NCBI GenBank assembly: GCA_964506005.1
Contig: CAZDLX010000015.1
Location: 1 to 32,489 of the forward strand
Direction: 5' to 3'
DNA: 32,489 bases
Source of the DNA: UBA3940 sp964506005
GTDB lineage: Bacteria > Chloroflexota > Anaerolineae > Aggregatilineales > UBA3940
Shown here: in pieces, positions 32,389-32,489 of the stretch
How the letters are laid out: every line of letters begins with the position of its first letter
Position numbering within the stretch: the stretch's first letter is position 1
Notes under the pieces: model-generated
The model's input: the letters and a program-made list of their open reading frames with translations, nothing else
Database searches by the model: none
What the model was told of the DNA's origin: nothing
Position numbers and translations under genes: made by a program

Positions 32389-32460
32389 CCCCTCACCCCG
32401 AGCTTGAGGCGATGCCATCGCCTCAAGCCCACCTCTCTCCCACGGCGGGGAGAGGGGGCC
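32389..32460. repeat. CCCCTCACCCC ... CTCTCCC/GGGAGAG palindromic repeat
   Basis: CCCCTCACCCC 32389-32399 is followed by a perfect 12-bp hairpin GCTTGAGGCGAT 32402-32413 / 32417-32428 (loop GCC), then CTCTCCC 32435-32441 paired with GGGAGAG 32448-32454. The outer parts resemble a widespread intergenic repeat of the type CCCCTCACCCC...CTCTCCC...GGGAGAGGGG. The rest of 32340-32489 shows no gene. Confidence 0.7.
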
Positions 32461-32489
32461 ATGCTCGCCGGGGACCCGGCTATTCCCTT

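Overview
The window is GC-rich bacterial DNA from a scaffolded draft assembly. Three N-runs (5209-5222, 10292-10391, 27427-27436) each fall in or between genes. The gene set suggests Chloroflexota, perhaps an Anaerolineae-like lineage: paired membrane von Willebrand factor A (vWA) proteins with a glutamine-amidotransferase-like domain, lipoproteins with Thr/Pro-rich linkers, a fused ADP-forming acyl-CoA synthetase, and a giant alpha-2-macroglobulin lipoprotein with N-terminal Ig-like domains. This assignment is inference from gene style. The RNase P RNA at about 21.3-21.7 kb and rpsT could test it.

Layout. 1-8.6 kb, plus strand: the 3' end of a GxxExxY-family gene and its short 9-bp repeats; a BatA-like vWA membrane protein, a Nudix hydrolase and a second, larger vWA protein; then a methyltransferase, methionine aminopeptidase, a second Nudix hydrolase and a phosphodiester-glycosidase-like lipoprotein. 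8.6-12.5 kb, plus: a second copy of the GxxExxY-associated repeat with no gene inside it, a class IV aminotransferase, a SagB-type nitroreductase and an ADP-forming acyl-CoA synthetase. The last two are joined only by a 100-N gap. 12.48-12.66 kb: a 132-bp mosaic of seven palindromes followed by a bidirectional terminator. 12.7-17.3 kb, minus: a secreted two-repeat protein, an MscS channel, and an AstE/AspA-type deacylase translationally coupled to an M20 peptidase. 17.4-18.7 kb: an OmpR-type regulator with a degenerate receiver, divergent from the peptidase, and convergent rpsT. 18.9-22.8 kb, plus: a small membrane protein, a stand-alone receiver, a PHB-depolymerase-like esterase, a GlsB-type membrane protein, rnpB, and an SH3b-like lipoprotein. 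22.9-25.0 kb, minus: a large exported protein with deacetylase-like motifs. 25.4-32.3 kb, plus: a 135-residue acidic protein, the alpha-2-macroglobulin, and a 164-residue unknown, ending in another palindromic repeat.

How it fits together. Most of the window is chromosomal housekeeping and cell-envelope genes, with many lipoproteins and membrane-anchored extracellular domains. No phage, transposase, CRISPR array or tRNA was found. The least explained items are the palindrome mosaic at 12.5 kb, the repeat that marks both an occupied and an empty GxxExxY-type site, the divergent apparently leaderless promoter pair with ATTGGC dyads at 17.3 kb, a 5' leader able to mask its own Shine-Dalgarno sequence at 13.65 kb, and an alpha-2-macroglobulin whose thioester motif is lost and which is preceded by an unknown acidic protein.
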